Source: Modicisalibacter muralis
GTDB lineage: Bacteria; Pseudomonadota; Gammaproteobacteria; Pseudomonadales; Halomonadaceae
Reading direction: 5' to 3'
Assembly (NCBI RefSeq): GCF_900102945.1
Contig: NZ_FNGI01000001.1
Span: forward strand, 310,001-374,000
DNA length: 64,000 nt
A program made the translations under genes and the position numbers. Of this stretch, positions 18,284-28,400 are shown piece after piece. The number at the start of each line of letters is the position of its first letter. The first letter of the stretch is position 1. Under the pieces are notes generated by a model. The model worked only from the letters and a program-made list of their open reading frames with translations, ran no database searches and had not been told where the DNA came from.

Positions 18284-18661
18284 ATGAAGACATTGGGAAG
18301 CAGGGCAATGAAGCGACAGCAAAGCGGCTTTACGCTGATCGAGCTGTTGATCGTGGTGGCGATCATCGGCATTCTCGCAGCGATTGCGATACCGAGATAC
18401 ACGGAATATCAAGAAGAAGCTCGGGCATCTGCTTGTTTGGCTGAGCTATCATCAGCAAGAACTGTAATAATTGCTGAGGACATGGATGAGGCAGAAGCGG
18501 AAGCCGCGATAGAGTGGCAAGCCTGTCAGAGTGATACTGTTACGGTTACGTTCCCAACTGATGATGGCGCTGGTACTACTACAGCAGGCAGTATTGCAGC
18601 TACTCCTACTGACAATACAGAAACAGTAGAAGTTAGTCTTGGAGGGACCGATTCTGCATAA
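18284..18661 (+). CDS. pilA: Type IV major pilin PilA
   Basis: Structural pilin with the class III prepilin signal: a basic leader, the PilD cut site QQSG followed by [22 protein letters not shown], with Glu at position 5 of the mature protein. The mature protein is only about 110 residues, shorter than the roughly 145 of Pseudomonas pilins. It has just two cysteines (in SACLAEL and WQACQSD), so a single disulphide could close the C-terminal domain. Beyond residue about 45 the DNA is AT-richer than its neighbours and the sequence is Thr/Asp/Ala-rich. The ATG at 18284 has GAGGGGG 7 bases upstream; a second in-frame ATG at 18308 would give a more usual short leader (MKRQQSG). A terminator follows. 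Confidence 0.93.
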   Translation: MKTLGSRAMKRQQSGFTLIELLIVVAIIGILAAIAIPRYTEYQEEARASACLAELSSARTVIIAEDMDEAEAEAAIEWQACQSDTVTVTFPTDDGAGTTTAGSIAATPTDNTETVEVSLGGTDSA

Positions 18662-18700
18662 CTTGAAGGCCGGCGCTCGTCGGCCTCAGGCTGCTAACGA

Positions 18701-18723
18701 ACCCCGCATTTTTGCGGGGTTTC
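18701..18723 (+). terminator. Rho-independent terminator after pilA
   Basis: A perfect 8-base-pair stem (ACCCCGCA 18701-18708 with TGCGGGGT 18713-18720) with a TTTT loop, followed by TTTC. A weaker hairpin at about 18668-18687 precedes it. Confidence 0.8.
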
Positions 18724-18828
18724 GCGTTTCTATACTTCTGTTCGCCGCTTTGGGGCAAAATAGGTATCAAACTATTTCAGGGCTAGACACTCTTAAAACT
18801 TCCTACTTCCTACTTCCTTCTTTCCCCC

Positions 18829-19125
18829 TCAATAAAGCGCCTGCTCTTCCCCCACTACCTCCTTCAATACCTCCAGAAACAGCGTATCCGCCTCGGAGTG
18901 CTCGCTTGGGTCTTCAGGTATATGCACGCTGGTCGTCTCGCTGATCTCATTGGCGATTCTCGCCATCACTTGCTGCTCGCTTTGCCCCGTCTGTTCGTTT
19001 TCCTTGTAAATGCGCCGCGTGATCGTCAGCGATAGCTCGAGAATCTGTGGGTCCTGCAGCAATTTCTTGATGAAGCCGCGTAGCTCATTGATTACGCGGG
19101 CCTTCTGGATTTCGGAGCTGGCCAT
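18829..19125 (-). CDS. Small helical protein of unknown function
   Basis: A 98-residue, acidic, all-helical-looking protein with no family I recognise. It starts MASSEIQKARVINELRGFIKKLLQDPQILELSLTI and ends in an acidic segment (HSEADTLFLEVLKEVVGEEQALY). There is no signal peptide, membrane helix or cysteine. Regular spacing of Ile, Leu and Arg in the first half suggests a short helical bundle. It stands alone on the minus strand between pilA and the adhesin-export operon. It appears coding because its frame has sustained codon structure and a sensible start after an AGGAGAGC on the minus strand. Confidence 0.7.
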   Translation of the reverse strand: MASSEIQKARVINELRGFIKKLLQDPQILELSLTITRRIYKENEQTGQSEQQVMARIANEISETTSVHIPEDPSEHSEADTLFLEVLKEVVGEEQALY

Positions 19126-19538
19126 GGCGTGCTCTCCTGCCTATGGGGTTGTCTGCGTTCGAAGATAGCATGCTCGTGCTCGATTCGTCAGTGGGTAGCC
19201 TCGAGCGACGTGCCACACATCCCGGTATAAAGCGCTAACAGCCCGAGGTTCGCCACTCTTAGGCATCTATGACGCGCTCAGTAACAACGCTCAGCGTGTA
19301 CCGAGAAGGCCTTACGGCCTGGCTTACGACCCGCGCATGAGGGATTTGGAAAAATTCTTGTTTTTTTCGTCACACCCAATAAAATAAAGTTACCGTAGAG
19401 TTACAAAATGGTCATAAAACGGTTACGACAACAATATCCGGCTGGGCATGGCGCCCATGGCTTGCCCGCCCCGAGACCGGTTCGATAACTCCCCAGCGTC
19501 GCCCTCTTGCCGTCGGCACACGAGGTGACTGGGGGCAG
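19126..19538. other. Intergenic control region before the adhesin-export operon
   Basis: About 410 bases without a gene. The 19340-19430 part is strongly AT-rich and holds a candidate promoter (TTGTTT 19358-19363, 16-base spacer, TAAAAT 19380-19385). A small hairpin (AGGCC/GGCCT) lies near 19308-19321. Confidence 0.5.
19358..19385 (+). promoter_or_regulatory. Candidate promoter of the adhesin-export operon
   Basis: TTGTTT and TAAAAT are spaced by 16 bases in the AT-rich tract about 155 bases upstream of the outer-membrane factor gene. Motif match only. Confidence 0.35.
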
Positions 19539-21014
19539 ATGGGGAACTCAATCATGCAACTGCCTTTCTCTGCTCGCACTTCCATTCTAACCGCCGTGCT
19601 GGCGGCACCGCTAACGACCGGCGTGGCTCTGGCGCAGGACACCGCCGCCGTGGATACCTTGCGCGAGGCGGTGAGTCGCGCAGTGACCAATAATCCCTCG
19701 GTGCAGGCCAGCTGGCATGGCTTTCAGGCATCGCGCCATGACGTCGACGTGGCCTTTGGCGGCTACCTGCCAAGCATCGATGTAACCGCCGGTGTCGGCC
19801 GTGAATCGCGCGAGGACGATGGCCGCGGCAGTTACGATTCCGACTTCGCCGAGATCACGCTGACCCAGATGCTATGGGATGGCCTGGCGATCGCCAACGA
19901 GGTGGAGCGGCTAAATCACGCCAAGCTGGTCAGTTATTACGAAGTGATGGGAACCAGCAACGACGTGGCGCTGGAAGTGACCCAAGCCTATCAGGACGTC
20001 AAGCGCTATCGCGAGTTGGTATTGTTGGCGCGCGACAACTACGCCAAGCACCTTACGGTTTACCGGCAGATCGAGCAGCGCGTGGAGTCTGGCGCCGGGC
20101 GGCGGGTGAATCTGGAACAGATCAGCGGCCGGCTGGCGTTGGCCGAGTCCAATCTGCTCACCGAAGCTGCCAATCTGCACGATGTCAGCGCGCGTTATCT
20201 GCGCCTGGTCGGTGTATTGCCGGCCGAGGAACTGACCCCGGTGCCGCAACTGGACACCCGCTTGCCCGCCTCGGTCGATGAGGCGGTGAATCTCGCCTAT
20301 GAGGGCAACCCCGGTTTTCATGCGGCCATCGAGAACATCAACGCGGCGCGCGCCGAGGCCGATGGCACCAAGTCGGCTTTCCATCCGCAACTCGAGTTTC
20401 GTGCCAGCACCGGCACCAATAACGAAAGCGGTATTCAGGGCCGTTACGATCAAACCACCGTCGAGTTGGTGGCGAGCATGAACCTGTACCGTGGCGGCTC
20501 GGATCTGGCCTCGTTTCGCGGCGCTAGCGACCGGGTCAGCCAGGCCATCGATCAGCGCGAGCAGGAGTGTGTGAGCCTGCGCCAGACCACCATGATCGCC
20601 TATAACGACACCCGCCGAATCGCCGAGCAACTGGAGTATCTCAATCAGCACCGCTTGTCGATCGGTCGCGTGCGCGGGGCCTACCAGCAGCAGTTCGATA
20701 TCGGCGAGCGCAGCTTGCTCGACGTGCTCGACTCCGAGAACGAATACTTCGAGGCCAGCCGCGCCTACGTCAATGCGCAGTACGATCTGGAACTGGCGTA
20801 TGCCCGCACACTGGCGGCGATGGGGCAGTTGTTGCCGGCGCTGGAGGTGTCGCGCCAGGGCGTGCCGACACTGGCGGAGCTGGGCAGCAACGGAGTGACG
20901 ATCGATGGCGAAACCATCTGCCCGGCGCCGGCGCCGACTCATTACACCCTCGATGAACTGACTGCTGGCCTGCTGCCGGCTTCGTTGAGCGAGCCAACGC
21001 AAGCTAACAGGTAA
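19539..21014 (+). CDS. TolC-family outer-membrane factor of the type I exporter (LapE-like)
   Basis: A 491-residue outer-membrane channel-tunnel protein. A signal peptide spans about residues 6-32 (MQLPFSARTSILTAVLAAPL, ending GVALAQ). The mature part has the paired TolC repeats, for example TLREAVSRAVTNNPSVQASWHGF, AEITLTQMLWDGLAIANEVERLNHAK, and in the second half NAARAEADGTKSAFHPQLEFRASTG and FDIGERSLLDVLDSENEYFEASRAYVNAQYDLELAYARTLA in pieces. The last is the hallmark of type I secretion outer-membrane factors. A later start at 19554 is equally possible. It leads the operon with the ABC exporter (47 bases downstream) and fusion protein, and is expected to hold the adhesin retention module. 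Confidence 0.92.
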   Translation: MGNSIMQLPFSARTSILTAVLAAPLTTGVALAQDTAAVDTLREAVSRAVTNNPSVQASWHGFQASRHDVDVAFGGYLPSIDVTAGVGRESREDDGRGSYDSDFAEITLTQMLWDGLAIANEVERLNHAKLVSYYEVMGTSNDVALEVTQAYQDVKRYRELVLLARDNYAKHLTVYRQIEQRVESGAGRRVNLEQISGRLALAESNLLTEAANLHDVSARYLRLVGVLPAEELTPVPQLDTRLPASVDEAVNLAYEGNPGFHAAIENINAARAEADGTKSAFHPQLEFRASTGTNNESGIQGRYDQTTVELVASMNLYRGGSDLASFRGASDRVSQAIDQREQECVSLRQTTMIAYNDTRRIAEQLEYLNQHRLSIGRVRGAYQQQFDIGERSLLDVLDSENEYFEASRAYVNAQYDLELAYARTLAAMGQLLPALEVSRQGVPTLAELGSNGVTIDGETICPAPAPTHYTLDELTAGLLPASLSEPTQANR

Positions 21015-21061
21015 CGCCGTACCATACCGGCGGCATGCCAACGCTAGGGTGATGAAATAAC

Positions 21062-23221
21062 ATGACCAGCCAGATCAAGCTAGACGACAGCCGCCTGGGT
21101 GGTGGGGATTTGCTCGAATGCCTGCGCTCGGTGGCACGCGCGCACGATCGTGAGCTGACCCGCGAGGCGGCGCTCGCCGGCTTGCCGCTGGAAGATGGCG
21201 AACTGACACCGGGGGTGTTTCCGCGCGCGGCGGCGCGAGCCGGGTTGACGGCGCGTCAGTCGCGCTGCGCGCTGGTACGTCTCAATCCTCAGTTGTTCCC
21301 GGTCATTTTGCTGCTCGAGCCGGGGCGGGCCTGCGTGCTGCTATGGCTAGATGTCGACAAGCGCCTGGCTGGAGTGATTTATCCGGAGCTCAACGATGCC
21401 GCCGTCGAGGTGCCCATCGATGAGCTGCATGCGCGCTATAGCGGTCGCGCCATCTACGCGCGGCCCAAGTTCCGTTTCGACGCGCGCGGCCCCCAGGTTT
21501 CCAAGCAGAAGCAGCACCACTGGTTCTGGGGCGTAATTCTGGAAAATCGTCGGCTGTATCGCGACGTGCTGATTGGCTCGGTGTTGATCAACCTGTTTGC
21601 CATCGCTATGCCGCTTTACGTGATGAACGTCTATGACCGGGTGGTGCCCAATCACGCCAGCGCCACGCTATGGGCGCTGAGCGCGGGTATCGCCCTGGTG
21701 CTGTGCTTCGATCTGGCGCTGCGCCTGACGCGCAATGCCTTCGTCGACCTGGCCGCCAGCCGCGCGGATGTGAAGCTGTCATCGGCATTGATGCAGCGGG
21801 TGCTGGGCATGCGCATGGAGGCGCGGCCAGCCTCGACCGGCTCGTTCGCAGCGACGTTGCAATCGTTCGAATCAGTTCGTGGCTTCATTGGTTCGGCGAC
21901 GGTGGTGGCGCTGGTCGACCTGCCGTTCGTGGTGCTGTTCGCGGTGATCATCGCGCTGATCGGTCCAGCGTTGGTGATCCCCATCGTGGTTGGCGTGGTG
22001 TTCGTGCTGCTCTATGCGCTGGCGGCGCAGAGCAAGATGCATGCGCTTTCGGAGACGACCTGGCGAGTCGGCGCGCAGCGTAACGCCACGCTGGTCGAAA
22101 GCCTGGCCAATCTGGAAATGCTCAAGGCGCTGCGCGCCGAGGGGCGCATTCAGGCGCTATGGGAAAAGACCACGGCGTATCTGTCGCGTACCTCGGCGCA
22201 GATGCGCCTGCTGGGGTCATCGGTGGGCAGCGTGGCGCTATGGACCCAGCAGAGCGTGGCGGTGGCGATCATCGTGATCGGCGTGTTCATGATCATCGAG
22301 GGCGATCTGTCTCAGGGTGGGCTGATCGCCGCGTATCTGCTTTCATCGCGGGCGATGGCGCCGATCAGCCAGGCAGCGGCGCTGATGGCGCAGTATCACA
22401 ATGCCTCCACGGCGCTGGATTCGCTCAACGAAGTGATGGACAAACCCGTGGAGCGCTCCGAAGGACACCAATACGTCAGCCGTGCCCAGGTGCGCGGGCA
22501 GCTCGAATTGCGTGGCGTGACGCTGCGCTACCCCAACGAGGAACGTGACGCGCTGCGCGACCTGTCGGTGAAGATTCATGCCGGCGAGAAAGTGGCGATT
22601 CTCGGTCGGGTCGGTTCGGGCAAGTCGACACTCAACAAGCTGCTGCAGGGCCTTTATCAGCCGACGGCCGGGGCGGTGATGGTCGACGGCGTGGATATCC
22701 GTCAGTTCGACCCCATCGATCTGCGCCGCCATATCGGCTACGTGCCGCAGGATGTCAGCCTGTTCTTCGGCTCGCTGCGCGACAATATCGTCGCCGCGGG
22801 CGGCAGCGATGGCATCGATGACGAGGCACTGCTCCATGCCCTCGAGGTCAGCGGTATCGAAAACATGGTCAATGCCCATCCGCAGGGCATCGAGATGCCG
22901 GTCGGCGAGCGTGGCGAATTGCTTTCCGGCGGACAGCGCCAGGGCGTGGCGATCGCCCGTGCATTGGCCCACGACCCGCAAATTCTGCTGCTCGATGAGC
23001 CGTCCAGTGCCATGGACCATGCTAGCGAAGAGGCCTTCAAGCGCGAGCTGGCGATTTATGCAAAACCCAAGACGCTGGTGATCGTGACGCACCGTACCTC
23101 GTTGCTGTCGTTGGTCGATCGCATCGTGGTCATCGATGCCGGCAAGGTGGTGGCCGACGGTCCCAAGGACCAGGTGGTCGAGGCGCTGCGTAACGGCCAG
23201 GTCGGCAGGGCGGCGCTATGA
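21062..23221 (+). CDS. Type I secretion ABC transporter/permease (LapB-like)
   Basis: A 719-residue exporter of giant RTX adhesins. It has three parts. Residues about 10-130 are a degenerate C39-like domain; no catalytic Cys is in the usual place, so it should bind rather than cleave substrate. Residues about 160-440 form six membrane helices. The C-terminal ATPase has Walker A GRVGSGKS (515-522), an LSGGQ signature near 622, Walker B ILLLDEP and the H-loop VTHRTS. The domain order and lack of peptidase site match the LssB/LapB subfamily. Its stop overlaps the next start in ATGA. Not to be confused with the LPS-assembly LapB at 59161-60345. Confidence 0.94.
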   Translation: MTSQIKLDDSRLGGGDLLECLRSVARAHDRELTREAALAGLPLEDGELTPGVFPRAAARAGLTARQSRCALVRLNPQLFPVILLLEPGRACVLLWLDVDKRLAGVIYPELNDAAVEVPIDELHARYSGRAIYARPKFRFDARGPQVSKQKQHHWFWGVILENRRLYRDVLIGSVLINLFAIAMPLYVMNVYDRVVPNHASATLWALSAGIALVLCFDLALRLTRNAFVDLAASRADVKLSSALMQRVLGMRMEARPASTGSFAATLQSFESVRGFIGSATVVALVDLPFVVLFAVIIALIGPALVIPIVVGVVFVLLYALAAQSKMHALSETTWRVGAQRNATLVESLANLEMLKALRAEGRIQALWEKTTAYLSRTSAQMRLLGSSVGSVALWTQQSVAVAIIVIGVFMIIEGDLSQGGLIAAYLLSSRAMAPISQAAALMAQYHNASTALDSLNEVMDKPVERSEGHQYVSRAQVRGQLELRGVTLRYPNEERDALRDLSVKIHAGEKVAILGRVGSGKSTLNKLLQGLYQPTAGAVMVDGVDIRQFDPIDLRRHIGYVPQDVSLFFGSLRDNIVAAGGSDGIDDEALLHALEVSGIENMVNAHPQGIEMPVGERGELLSGGQRQGVAIARALAHDPQILLLDEPSSAMDHASEEAFKRELAIYAKPKTLVIVTHRTSLLSLVDRIVVIDAGKVVADGPKDQVVEALRNGQVGRAAL

Positions 23222-24675
23222 TCGGTAATGCGGGGACGAGTAACGCGGGGAACGAAAACACGGGAAGCAGTGCGGAGCAGCGCGGCTTCGAGGCCATGGG
23301 GCGTGTTTCCAAGGTTGGCGGCAGGCCGTTTCGCCCGCTGATCGATCGGCTATTCGCGCGCTGGGTATCGTCGGCGCATCTCGATCGCGACTGGGCCAGC
23401 GATGCCGACTGGGCGCGCATGCAGCAGGACCCGATGCGTGCCAAGGGGTTGCTGTATCTGATGGTGTTGACGGTGGTGGGCCTGCTGGCGTGGGCCTATG
23501 TCGCCGAAATCGTTCAGGTGACCAGGGGGGCCGGGCGGGTGATCCCGTCATCCCAGGTCAAGGTGATCCAATCCTTCGATGGCGGCGTCGTACAAGAGAT
23601 TCTGGCCGAGGAAGGTGAGCTGGTGGAACAGGGCCAGTTGCTGATGAAGATCGACCCGACGCGCTTCGTTTCCTCCTATCGCGAGGCGATGGCTCAGTCA
23701 TTGGCATTGAAAGCCAAGGCCGAGCGTCTGCGCGCGCTGACCACCGACTCGCCTTTCGTGCCATCTGAAGAGGTTATGGAGAAAGCGCCGGCGTTGGCCA
23801 GCCATGAGCGCAAGCTTTTCGACACCAGCCAGCAGGAACTCGAACAGGCCCAGGCGATTGCCAGGCAGCAGATCACCCAGAATCGTGAAGAGCTCAACGC
23901 CGCCGAAGCGCGTTTCGATCAGGCTTCCCGGGCGCTCAGCCTGGCTTCTCAGGAACTCGACATGACCCAGCCGCTATTGAGCTCCGGCGCGGTTTCCGAA
24001 GTCGATATTCTGCGCTTGCGGCGCGAGGTATCCAATGCGCGCGGTGAGCGCAATCAGGCCAGTGCCCAGGTGGCGCGCCTGAAGGCGGCAGTCGAAGAGG
24101 CTCAAGGCCATTTGCGCGAAGTCAAGCTGGAGATGCAAAACGAATGGCGCACCAAGCTTTCCGAAACACTGGGCCAATTGGCCGCGCTCGAGGAAGGCAG
24201 CGTCGGCCTGCGCGACAAGGTGAGCATGACCGGGATTCGCTCGCCGGTGGATGGCGTCGTGCAGCGACTATATGTCACTACGCTGGGCGGCGTGGTGCAG
24301 CCTGGCCAGGAGGTGGTGGAGATCGTGCCGACTGATGAGCAGCTACTGGTCGAGACGCGCATCGCGCCGCAGGATATCGCCTTCCTGCATCCCGGCCAGC
24401 CGGCTTTCGTCAAGTTTTCGGCTTACGACTTCACGAAATACGGCGGTATGCCGGCGACCGTGGAGCATATCAGCGCCGACACGATTACCGATGACGATGA
24501 CAACACGTTCTATCTGGTGAGGGTGCGCACCAAGGACCGCACGCTGGGCGAGGATCTGGCAATCATTCCGGGGATGACGGCGCAGGTGGATATTCGTACC
24601 GGCAAACGCACGGTGCTCGACTATCTGCTCGAGCCGATTCTTCGTATCAAGGGCAATGCGCTGACAGAGCGATGA
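23218..24675 (+). CDS. HlyD-family membrane-fusion protein (LapC-like)
   Basis: A 485-residue periplasmic adaptor that links the ABC transporter to the outer-membrane factor. A cytoplasmic N-terminus of about 75 residues precedes a single membrane helix (about 77-100, LLYLMVLTVVGLLAWAYVAEI). Then come a biotinyl-lipoyl half (VIQSFDGGVVQEILAEEGELVEQGQLLMKID in part), a long coiled coil (about 150-320), the second lipoyl half (GIRSPVDGVVQRLYVTTLGGVVQPGQ) and a beta-barrel ending typical of type I fusion proteins (GMTAQVDIRTGKRTVLDYLLEPI). It overlaps its upstream neighbour by 4 bases and the downstream regulator by 4 bases, so all are one operon. Confidence 0.94.
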   Translation: MIGNAGTSNAGNENTGSSAEQRGFEAMGRVSKVGGRPFRPLIDRLFARWVSSAHLDRDWASDADWARMQQDPMRAKGLLYLMVLTVVGLLAWAYVAEIVQVTRGAGRVIPSSQVKVIQSFDGGVVQEILAEEGELVEQGQLLMKIDPTRFVSSYREAMAQSLALKAKAERLRALTTDSPFVPSEEVMEKAPALASHERKLFDTSQQELEQAQAIARQQITQNREELNAAEARFDQASRALSLASQELDMTQPLLSSGAVSEVDILRLRREVSNARGERNQASAQVARLKAAVEEAQGHLREVKLEMQNEWRTKLSETLGQLAALEEGSVGLRDKVSMTGIRSPVDGVVQRLYVTTLGGVVQPGQEVVEIVPTDEQLLVETRIAPQDIAFLHPGQPAFVKFSAYDFTKYGGMPATVEHISADTITDDDDNTFYLVRVRTKDRTLGEDLAIIPGMTAQVDIRTGKRTVLDYLLEPILRIKGNALTER

Positions 24676-25289
24676 ACAGACACCTCTTCGTAAGCAAAGG
24701 TCGTGACGACATCCCCCGCTGGAGCGAGGCGTTTCCCGGCGCGCGTCAGTGCTCGCCACAACAGGTGCGAGCCCAGGCCGGCGCTGGCGATCATGTCTGG
24801 ATCATGACCGATATCGAAGACTGGCCGGGCTTAACTGAGCGCCTGGTTCAGCGTGGCGCCATTCTCGTGGCGCTATCGCACCAGCCCAATGCCACCCAGG
24901 CTTTTCAGGCCTTGAATGCCGGTGCGCGGGGCTATGCGCATGCGCTATCGGCACCTGCGTTGCTACGCCAGGTCGCGTTGGTCACTGTCAATCAGGGGCT
25001 TTGGGTGTGGCCGGAGTTGCTGCGCCAGGTGGTGGGCTCGACCTATCGTGCCCTGGGCGGCGCCAGCCAGGCGAACACGCAAGCCCTGGCTTGCCTGACC
25101 GCGCGCGAACGTGATGTGGCGTTGGCCGTGGCCGCCGGCAATAGCAACAAGGAAGTCGCCCGCAAGCTCGAGATTACCGAGCGTACCGTCAAGGCGCACC
25201 TGGGCGCGGTGTTTCGTAAACTGCGCGTGCGCGATCGTATGCAATTGATACTGACGCTGTCGGGTCAGGAGGCGAGCGTCACTAGCTGA
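24672..25289 (+). CDS. LuxR-type transcription regulator with degenerate receiver
   Basis: A 205-residue protein. Residues about 142-200 form a LuxR/FixJ helix-turn-helix (LTARERDVALAVAAGNSNKEVA, then ITERTVKAHLGAVFRKLRVRDR). The first 125 residues have receiver-like strands and end like a receiver (AFQALNAGARGYAHALSAPALLRQV), but the usual phospho-Asp position is not obvious (WIMTDIEDWPG) and the phosphate-contacting Lys is replaced (YAHAL). No sensor kinase is adjacent. It is fused to the export operon by an ATGA overlap with the fusion-protein gene, so it probably regulates the adhesin or its exporter, possibly without phosphorylation. The target is unknown. Confidence 0.85.
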   Translation: MNRHLFVSKGRDDIPRWSEAFPGARQCSPQQVRAQAGAGDHVWIMTDIEDWPGLTERLVQRGAILVALSHQPNATQAFQALNAGARGYAHALSAPALLRQVALVTVNQGLWVWPELLRQVVGSTYRALGGASQANTQALACLTARERDVALAVAAGNSNKEVARKLEITERTVKAHLGAVFRKLRVRDRMQLILTLSGQEASVTS

Positions 25290-25471
25290 CGCTCAACGAC
25301 CAATGATGCACCGGTGGTTTGTTCCAAATAACTTGCGTTCGATTACATTTTGTTACCTGTCCTTCGGTCCAATACTTTTTGCGAAGCGGCTTGCCTAGTC
25401 TGAGGCTATCGCAGGTCGACCCGTGACTTTGTCAGTCACTAGTCATCATTCATCGCCCGGGAGTTACCTTC
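25290..25471 (+). promoter_or_regulatory. Leader region of the giant adhesin gene
   Basis: A 182-base non-coding gap, AT-rich in 25315-25385, between the regulator and the adhesin. It must hold any separate adhesin promoter or operator. No convincing -35/-10 pair or palindrome was identified. GGGAGTTACC precedes the adhesin ATG. Confidence 0.35.
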
Positions 25472-28400
25472 ATGAGTACACCGATCGCTACCGTTCTCTC
25501 TGTAACCGGGCAGGCTTGGGCCCGTGATGCCGACGGCAATCTTCGCGTTCTTGAGCCCGGCGATGTTTTACTCGAAGGCGAAACGCTGATTACCTCGGAC
25601 AATGGCCGGGTGCGGCTCGACTTCGGTGATGCCGAGCCGGTAGCGATCGGCCCTGGTCAGTCGATCGCGATGCTTGCCGAGCTAAATGCCGACAACCCCG
25701 TTCCTGAGGACGAAGCCGCTACCACGGACGAGAGCGTCGAAGCGCTGCTCGCAGCCATCGAAGCGGGCGAGGGCGACTTGCTCGACGTGCTCGACCCCAC
25801 GGCGGCGGGTCTGGGTGGTGGCGGCGAAGGCGGCGGCCATACCTTCGTGCGCCTGGCGCGGATCAATCTGGATACCGATTCGCTGGCTTTCGATTACCAG
25901 CCCCCACAGCTCGACACCTTGATCGACGCACAAGGCGAATCATTGGCGCTGGCTGACGAGATCGATGAGAACGGTGCGCCCACGGCAACTGACGATAGCG
26001 GTTCGGGCCTGGAAGGCACCTCGCTCAATGGCAATGTGCTGGCCAACGACAGCGATATCGACGGCGATGCGTTGACGGTTACCCAGTTCCAGGTCAATGG
26101 CGTTGGTTATCAGGCTGGCGAGACTGCCATGCTCGAGGGCATCGGCTCGCTGGTCGTTAATGGTGACGGTAGTTACACCTTCACCCCCGTCGCCAACTGG
26201 AATGGCCAGGTGCCGGTGGTTAGCTACACCGTCAGCGATGGCGATCTGAGCGACACCGCGACGCTGGAATTGAGCGTAACGCCGGTCAACGATACCCCAG
26301 TGGGTGGTGACGACAACGCCACCAATGCCGCCGACGATGCGCTGACCACGGCGGAAGACACCGCGCTGATCATCGACCCGGCGACGCTGCTGGCCAACGA
26401 CGGCGACGTGGATGGCGACGAGCTGAGCATTACCGGTGTCGGTAACGCCACTAATGGCACGGTCGTGCTCAACGCCGACGGCACCATCACCTTCACCCCG
26501 GCTGAGAACTACAACGGCGAGGCCACGTTCGACTACACCGTCAGCGACGGCCAGGCCAGCGACACCGCCAGCGTCACGGTCGCCGTCACCCCGGTCAACG
26601 ATACCCCGCAGGGCAATGACGACAACACTGCCGATGCCGCCAACGATGCGTTGACCACGCCGGAAGACACCGCGCTGAGCATCGACCCGCAGACTCTGCT
26701 GGCCAACGACAGCGACGTGGATGGCGACGATCTGTTCATTGGCGCCGTCGACGGCGAGGCCCGCGACGCCCAGGGCAATGTGGTCGGCACGGTTACCGCG
26801 ACCAGCGACAATGCCGGGCGCGTGACGCAGATCACATTCACGCCGAATGCCAACTACAACGGCCAGGCGACGTTCGATTACACCGTCAGCGATGGCCAGG
26901 CCAGCGACACTGCCAGCGTTACGGTCGATGTCACGCCGGTCAACGACGCCCCGGTGGCCCAAGATGATACCAACAGTGTTGGCGTTGGTGGTTCTGTCAC
27001 GGCAACGGGTGGCCAGAATGGCCAGGGCGTACTGAGTAACGATAGTGATATCGACGGCGATATCATTCGGGTCAGCCAGGTTGATGGAAATACTCTGGCC
27101 GACGGCGGCTCGCTCACTGTCGATGGTCTCTATGGCACGCTACAGATCGATTCAACCGGCGCATATACCTATACCTCCACTCTAAGCACGCCCGTGCTTT
27201 ATGGATTCAACGGCTCTGATGGGCAGCAGCTTGACGGCAACTTGCTGGGTAACTTCGCGCTAAGCAGCGAGGCGCAGCAGCGCGTATCGATCACCGAGGA
27301 GGGTGTTGGCGTAAGTGAGGGGGCGCCGAATCACCCCAGGCCGGAGCAAATCAGCGAAACCGGGGATGTGCTAATAGCCGATCTTGGCGCTCCGGTAAAC
27401 AGCGTGACGTTTGGCGTGGCACGCCTGTTCAATGACGAAAGCGGTGGCGAATCCGGTCAATGGTTCGCTTATGACGCGAGCGGCAATCTCGTCGGCTCCG
27501 GCCAGTTCGGTCCCGAATCCGTGGATTACGAAGACGGCAGTAACCATGTTGGCACCGTGACTATCGGCGCCGACGATGTCGATGGCGATTTTCAGTTCAT
27601 CGCCTTCGAGAGCCTCGATTACCAGAATGGAAGTGAAAACGCGGAGAATGACGGCGGCGATTATCTTGTTACCGGTATCACCGTGCAGGACACCTTCGAC
27701 TACACCATCGTCGATGACCAGGGCGGTGACGCGAGCGCGACCTTGACGGTGGACTCATCGGCGTCGTTGATCGGCTATCAAACGCCGCCCGATAGCGCGG
27801 CGGAGCCTGAGGCCAGTATTACCATCGATATGATCGCCGGCGATGACGTTATCAATGATGCGGAGTATGGGCAGCAGATTACCATCACCGGCTCGGTAGA
27901 ATTTGATGCTCGCGAGGGCGATACAGTCACGTTGAACGTGGGCGGAAACCGCTTTGAAGGTCAGGTCGATGCCGAGGGCAACTACAGCATCCAGGTATTC
28001 GGCGGTACGCTGGGTGAGTTCGATCAGATTAGCGCTAGCGTTAGCGGCCAGAACGCCGCAGGCAATGACTATGAAGCCAGCACGACACGTGATTATTCCG
28101 TCGATACGCAGGCCAGTGCCACGATCAGCATCGATGAGATCGCCGGTGACGATGAAATCAACGGCGATGAGAGTTCACAGACGATCACCATCACGGGCAC
28201 GGTCGGTGACGATGCCCGCGAAGGTGACATCGTCACTCTCACTATCGGTGATGAGGAGATAGCCGGCCAAGTCAAAGCGGATGGCAGCTTTAGTATCGGT
28301 GTGCCGGGGAGTTTGCTAGCCGACAACAATCAAGTGACTGCCAGTGTCACGGGGAGTGACGCAGTCGGTAATGTTTTCAGCGCTGCCGATACTCGCGGAT

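Noticed and set aside
18009..18308. 99-codon minus-strand frame in the pilB-pilA gap
   Set aside because: No Shine-Dalgarno, no similarity, runs over the pilA start and a hairpin; composition looks non-coding.
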